Source of the DNA: JADFOI01 sp965218935
Lineage (GTDB): Bacteria > Acidobacteriota > UBA6911 > RPQK01 > JADFOI01
Direction: 5' to 3'
Assembly: GCA_965218935.1 (NCBI GenBank)
Contig: CBDCMH010000002.1
Location: forward strand, 248,001-312,000
DNA: 64,000 nucleotides
Part shown: piece by piece, positions 61,248 to 64,000 of the stretch
How positions within the stretch are numbered: position 1 is the stretch's first letter
Layout: every line of letters begins with the position of its first letter
Translations under genes and position numbers: made by a program
The notes under the pieces: model-generated
Seen by the model: only the letters and a program-made list of their open reading frames with translations
Told to the model about the DNA's origin: nothing
Databases searched by the model: none

Positions 61248-62700
61248 CTAGCAGTCCGTGGTGAAAGTCGAGGATAAGGGGTCACACAGCGACACTAGAG
61301 TGACCCCATGGCAATGGGGAAAAAGAAACGTCGACAGCAAGAAGACCTGTGGGTCGCCACCAGTGAGCTGCCCCGCACCGCCGGCCATCCCTTCTACGAA
61401 AGACTGAATGGCCTTTTCAACGAACACGGCTTTGACGACTTCGTGGAGGGACTGTGTGCGAAGTTCTATGCAGACAAGATGGGGCGACCGAGCCTGGCTC
61501 CGGGAGTGTACTTTCGGCTGCTGCTGGTGGGGTATTTCGAAGGGATCGGATCGGAACGAGGAATAGCCTGGAGAGCAGCTGATTCTCTGGCACTGCGAGA
61601 GTTTCTGGGATTGAAACTGAGCGAGTCGCCGTCTGATCACTCCACGATCTCCCGAACCCGACGACTGATCGATGTGGCTACCCACGAAGCAGTCTTTGAC
61701 TGGGTACTGAAGCGGATCGGGGCGAGCGGCCTGCTGCGGGGCAAGACGATCGGCATCGATGCCACTACGCTGGAAGCGAATGCAGCGCTGCGCAGCATCG
61801 TGCGCCGGGACAGCGAGCAGGGGTATGAAGAGTTTTTGATGGAGCTGGCGAAAGCCTCCGGGATTGAGACGCCGCGACGGGAAGATCTGGCCAAACTGGA
61901 CCGCAAGCGCACGGGCAAAGGATCGAACCGGGTTTGGAAGCACCCGCATGATGCGGATGCGCGGATTACCAGAATGAAGGACGGGCGGACGCACCTGGCG
62001 CACAAGGCGGAGCATGCAGTGGATCTGGAGACCGGAGCGATTGTCTCGGTGACGGTACAGGGAGCCGATCGAGGGGACACGCAGACCATGGTGAAGACCC
62101 TGACGGAAGCGGCCGAGAAGGTGGAACAAGCGCTGCCGGAGGGACGAGGCATCGAAGAGGTGGTGGCCGACAAGGGGTATCACAGCACGCAGCGGATGGT
62201 GGACCTGGATGCGGTGGGACTGCGCAGCTATGTGAGCGAACCGAGGCGAGGGAAGCGACGCTGGCGAGGAGACCGGCAGGGGCAGGAAGCGGTGTATGCG
62301 AATCGGCGGCGCATCCGGGGAGAGCGAGGGCAGCGGCTGCTGCGGCAACGAGGAGAGCGGCTGGAGCGACCCTGTGCGCATCTGTACGGGAGCGGAGGGA
62401 TGAGACGGATGCATGTACGGGGACATGAGAATGTGTTGAAGCGACTGCTGATCCAGGTGAGCGCCTTCAATCTGGGGATGCTGATGCGTCAGAGCCTGGG
62501 TGTGGGAACGCCGCGGGGTCTGCAGGGGCGGATTTGCGCCCTGATGCTACTGATTTTGTCGCTGTTCAAGCGTCTTAAGGGCCTGTTCGGACTGATTCCG
62601 GCTGCTTGGCCCGAAAAACCCAACTCAGCGATCCCTTCGCTGCTTCCACCGGTGGGTACCACCTGAGCTCAGAAAATGTACTTCCACCACGGGCTGCTAG
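61248..62700 (+). mobile_element. IS5-superfamily (IS1182-like) insertion sequence, copy 2
   Basis: Body 61252-62696, 1445 bases, same ends as copy 1 and again flanked by CTAG on both sides. It sits exactly between the SNF start codon and the sequence beyond, oriented away from the transporter. Only a few bases differ from copy 1, which points to recent spread. Confidence 0.92.
61308..62666 (+). CDS. Transposase, IS5/IS1182-type DDE (copy 2)
   Basis: 452 residues, intact. Differs from copy 1 at only a few residues (Gln to Arg in GADRGD, Gln to Arg in RGERLERP, Leu to Met in RRMHVRG). Catalytic Asp, Asp and Glu positions as in copy 1. Likely functional. Confidence 0.92.
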   Translation: MAMGKKKRRQQEDLWVATSELPRTAGHPFYERLNGLFNEHGFDDFVEGLCAKFYADKMGRPSLAPGVYFRLLLVGYFEGIGSERGIAWRAADSLALREFLGLKLSESPSDHSTISRTRRLIDVATHEAVFDWVLKRIGASGLLRGKTIGIDATTLEANAALRSIVRRDSEQGYEEFLMELAKASGIETPRREDLAKLDRKRTGKGSNRVWKHPHDADARITRMKDGRTHLAHKAEHAVDLETGAIVSVTVQGADRGDTQTMVKTLTEAAEKVEQALPEGRGIEEVVADKGYHSTQRMVDLDAVGLRSYVSEPRRGKRRWRGDRQGQEAVYANRRRIRGERGQRLLRQRGERLERPCAHLYGSGGMRRMHVRGHENVLKRLLIQVSAFNLGMLMRQSLGVGTPRGLQGRICALMLLILSLFKRLKGLFGLIPAAWPEKPNSAIPSLLPPVGTT

Positions 62701-62814
62701 GGGATTATAAATGATCGTGACCAAGGCAACAGCATCGGAGTCCGTTTTGGCCGCCACTTGATCCGGTCGCGCTCCGGAGGCCTCAACAATCTATTGTCAA
62801 CGGCGAGTTACTGA
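62701..62814 (+). pseudogene. Possible C-terminal remnant of an unknown gene
   Basis: Frame open from the IS edge for 37 codons, reading DRDQGNSIGVRFGRHLIRSR before a TGA. It looks protein-like but is too short to name. It may be the tail of a gene whose front was lost when the IS copies recombined. Confidence 0.25.
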
Positions 62815-62880
62815 GATATAAAGTGGCACTAACTGCGGGATCAGGTCAATGTCCACTAGTGATCATGAAGGGAGAAGAAA

Positions 62881-63216
62881 ATGGCAACAAGAATCATCGT
62901 TAGTTTGACGATTGTACTGGCAATTGTGCTGGCCTTGGTACCTAACGCGGATGCAAGCGGCATTCTGCCGCTTTTGCTGGTCGTTCTGGGCTTGGTGTAT
63001 GCTGGGATTCAGGTCAACGTTGAGGACGCAACGGACGCAGTAGCCTACCTCGTTCTTGCTGTTGCGGTTGCTGCTGCCGCACAAGCGGACGTGCTTAACC
63101 ACATCCCCGGGGTTGGCGGTCACCTGGACGCCATCCTCGGTCACATAAGTACCGCTTTGTATGCCGGTGTCGTCACCGTGCTCGCAATGTGGGCGCTCAA
63201 ACGGATCAAGGGTTGA
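62881..63216 (+). CDS. Small membrane protein of unknown function
   Basis: 111 residues, start preceded by AAGGGAGAAG. N-terminal helix or signal (IIVSLTIVLAIVLALVP), then a hydrophobic segment (ILPLLLVVLGLVYAGI), an Ala-rich helix (VAVAAAAQADVL) and a C-terminal helix (LYAGVVTVLAMWALKRIKG). Three to four membrane segments. No family recognised. In the right-hand acquisition zone, next to a SRAP-like remnant. Confidence 0.65.
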   Translation: MATRIIVSLTIVLAIVLALVPNADASGILPLLLVVLGLVYAGIQVNVEDATDAVAYLVLAVAVAAAAQADVLNHIPGVGGHLDAILGHISTALYAGVVTVLAMWALKRIKG

Positions 63217-63250
63217 CCTGATCCCACAACGCTTTATGTGGCAAAAGGCC

Positions 63251-63412
63251 CACGGCTATCTCGGCCAGATCGGCCCGCCCCAGAACCTCCAACCCTGGTA
63301 CAACATCGCACCCGGGCAGAATCTCGCGGTCGTCCGTTGTGAACCGCCCCGGAGGCCATCAGCGACCGCGCTTGCAACACCCCGGAACCCGGACGGGCTG
63401 TCAAGGGGTTAG
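63251..63412 (+). pseudogene. SRAP/YedK-like fragment
   Basis: The stretch LQPWYNIAPGQNLAVVR matches the conserved N-terminal block of SOS-response-associated peptidases (HMCES/YedK), which normally follows the catalytic Cys2 of MCGR. Here the Met-Cys start and everything after about 30 residues are missing, so only a remnant remains. Confidence 0.4.
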
Positions 63413-63518
63413 GCGTTGCGAAACGGTATTGCAGGAGAGATTCGATTGGCGATATCTTTATGCAATACTCACCAATTACGTGTAGGATAGCTCCGAGGGT
63501 TCACCTGACGGAGGAAAG

Positions 63519-63989
63519 ATGAAACCGAAAATATCCATCGGATCTTGCCAAAGGGCGATTGGGATCGCCGAAAGGGCGAGTGGGACCGCCGGTGGCGGCA
63601 TCCCTGTGATGATTCGTGGGGAGCAGGTGCTCATCACCCGAGCCCTCCGAAGACAGGGGGAGCACTGGGTCAGCGGAGATATCCGGCTTCCGCGCGCCCT
63701 CCAGGAAGAACTCACCGAGTGGGCACGCGCCATCATTGCAGAAGCAGACCGGCCCCTCATTCCTCCTTCCCCGCCCATAATATCCATCAAAGAGTGCCAG
63801 AAGGCGATTGAGATTGCCGGGGCCATTTCCATCACACTTCGGGGTGAACAGATGCGCATCACCGAGATCGCCACCCGAGATATCAGCCGTTGGGTCAGCG
63901 GAGATATCCGGTTTACGCCCAGAGAGAAGGAACTCCTCACCGAGCAGGCCCGCGCCATCCTTGCGGACAAGGACAAGGCTCCCAAATAG
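63519..63989 (+). CDS. Protein of unknown function with two tandem ~65-residue repeats
   Basis: 156 residues, start preceded by GGAGGAAAG. The first unit (about 4-76) and the second (about 86-152) align: ISIGSCQRAIGIAE / ISIKECQKAIEIAG, IRGEQVLITRAL / LRGEQMRITEIA, HWVSGDIRLPRAL / RWVSGDIRFTPRE, LTEWARAIIAEAD / LTEQARAILADKD. Each unit has one conserved Cys and looks alpha/beta. A Pro-rich linker (PLIPPSPP) joins them. No family recognised; cytoplasmic by lack of signal or membrane segments. Confidence 0.7.
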   Translation: MKPKISIGSCQRAIGIAERASGTAGGGIPVMIRGEQVLITRALRRQGEHWVSGDIRLPRALQEELTEWARAIIAEADRPLIPPSPPIISIKECQKAIEIAGAISITLRGEQMRITEIATRDISRWVSGDIRFTPREKELLTEQARAILADKDKAPK

Positions 63990-64000
63990 GACCCCGAGCG

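Overview
The window is a chromosomal segment of a Gram-negative-type bacterium (OmpA protein, lipoproteins, secreted peptidases, type IV pilin-like proteins). There is no rRNA, so placement is uncertain. A YpdA-type thiol-disulfide oxidoreductase, the peptidase mix and the der/hflX and sucCD-ndk blocks would fit Acidobacteriota or a neighbouring phylum, but this is inference only.

Layout. 0-2.1 kb (+): tail of a nitrilase, two YbjQ-family proteins and an M48 metalloprotease. 2.6-10.8 kb (-): acyltransferase-hydrolase fusion, PilZ protein, M14 carboxypeptidase, der, hflX, ypdA. Then tRNA-Val(CAC), and sucC-sucD-ndk-methyltransferase (-). 15.0-19.8 kb (+): amidohydrolase, S9 peptidase, FAD amino-acid oxidase. 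19.9-26.7 kb (-): EndoIII-like glycosylase, PgpH-like phosphodiesterase, cytochrome c-FTR1 iron permease, a secreted hypothetical protein, hemE. 26.9-27.7 kb (+): a JAMM protease next to a CysO-like sulfur carrier that ends in GG plus two residues. 27.7-34.9 kb: pilin-like and c-di-GMP genes broken by an IS5-like and an IS3-like element, then a chain-length determinant. 35-37.5 kb: a transposase-derived zinc-ribbon protein with a histone-H1-like tail, then about 1.9 kb of gene-poor, hairpin-containing DNA. 37.6-42.2 kb: nucleotidyltransferase and three REC/cNMP/GGDEF/HD-GYP proteins. 42.4-51.4 kb: SOD, macrodomain, YyaL-type protein, M20 peptidase, membrane and envelope proteins. 51.8-64 kb: a decay and acquisition zone with a frameshifted TTHB210-like gene, a complete IS with doubled ends, a GGDEF-ATPase-HEAT protein split by an in-frame TAG and cut by an IS, a lipoprotein, an SNF transporter, a second full IS5-like copy and small unknown genes.

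The most striking non-gene structure is a family of about eight palindromic repeats (ends like TAGCCCGG..TATGCATA..GTTCTC). They sit at the 3' ends of genes, and in five cases the neighbouring stop codon lies inside the repeat. A second miniature inverted-repeat family (29-bp ends) is at 25.4-25.7 kb, with a short relative at 2.54 kb. Functionally, the window combines housekeeping (TCA cycle, heme, ribosome GTPases), peptide and amino-acid catabolism, cyclic-dinucleotide signalling and envelope biogenesis, and insertion sequences have recently damaged part of it.
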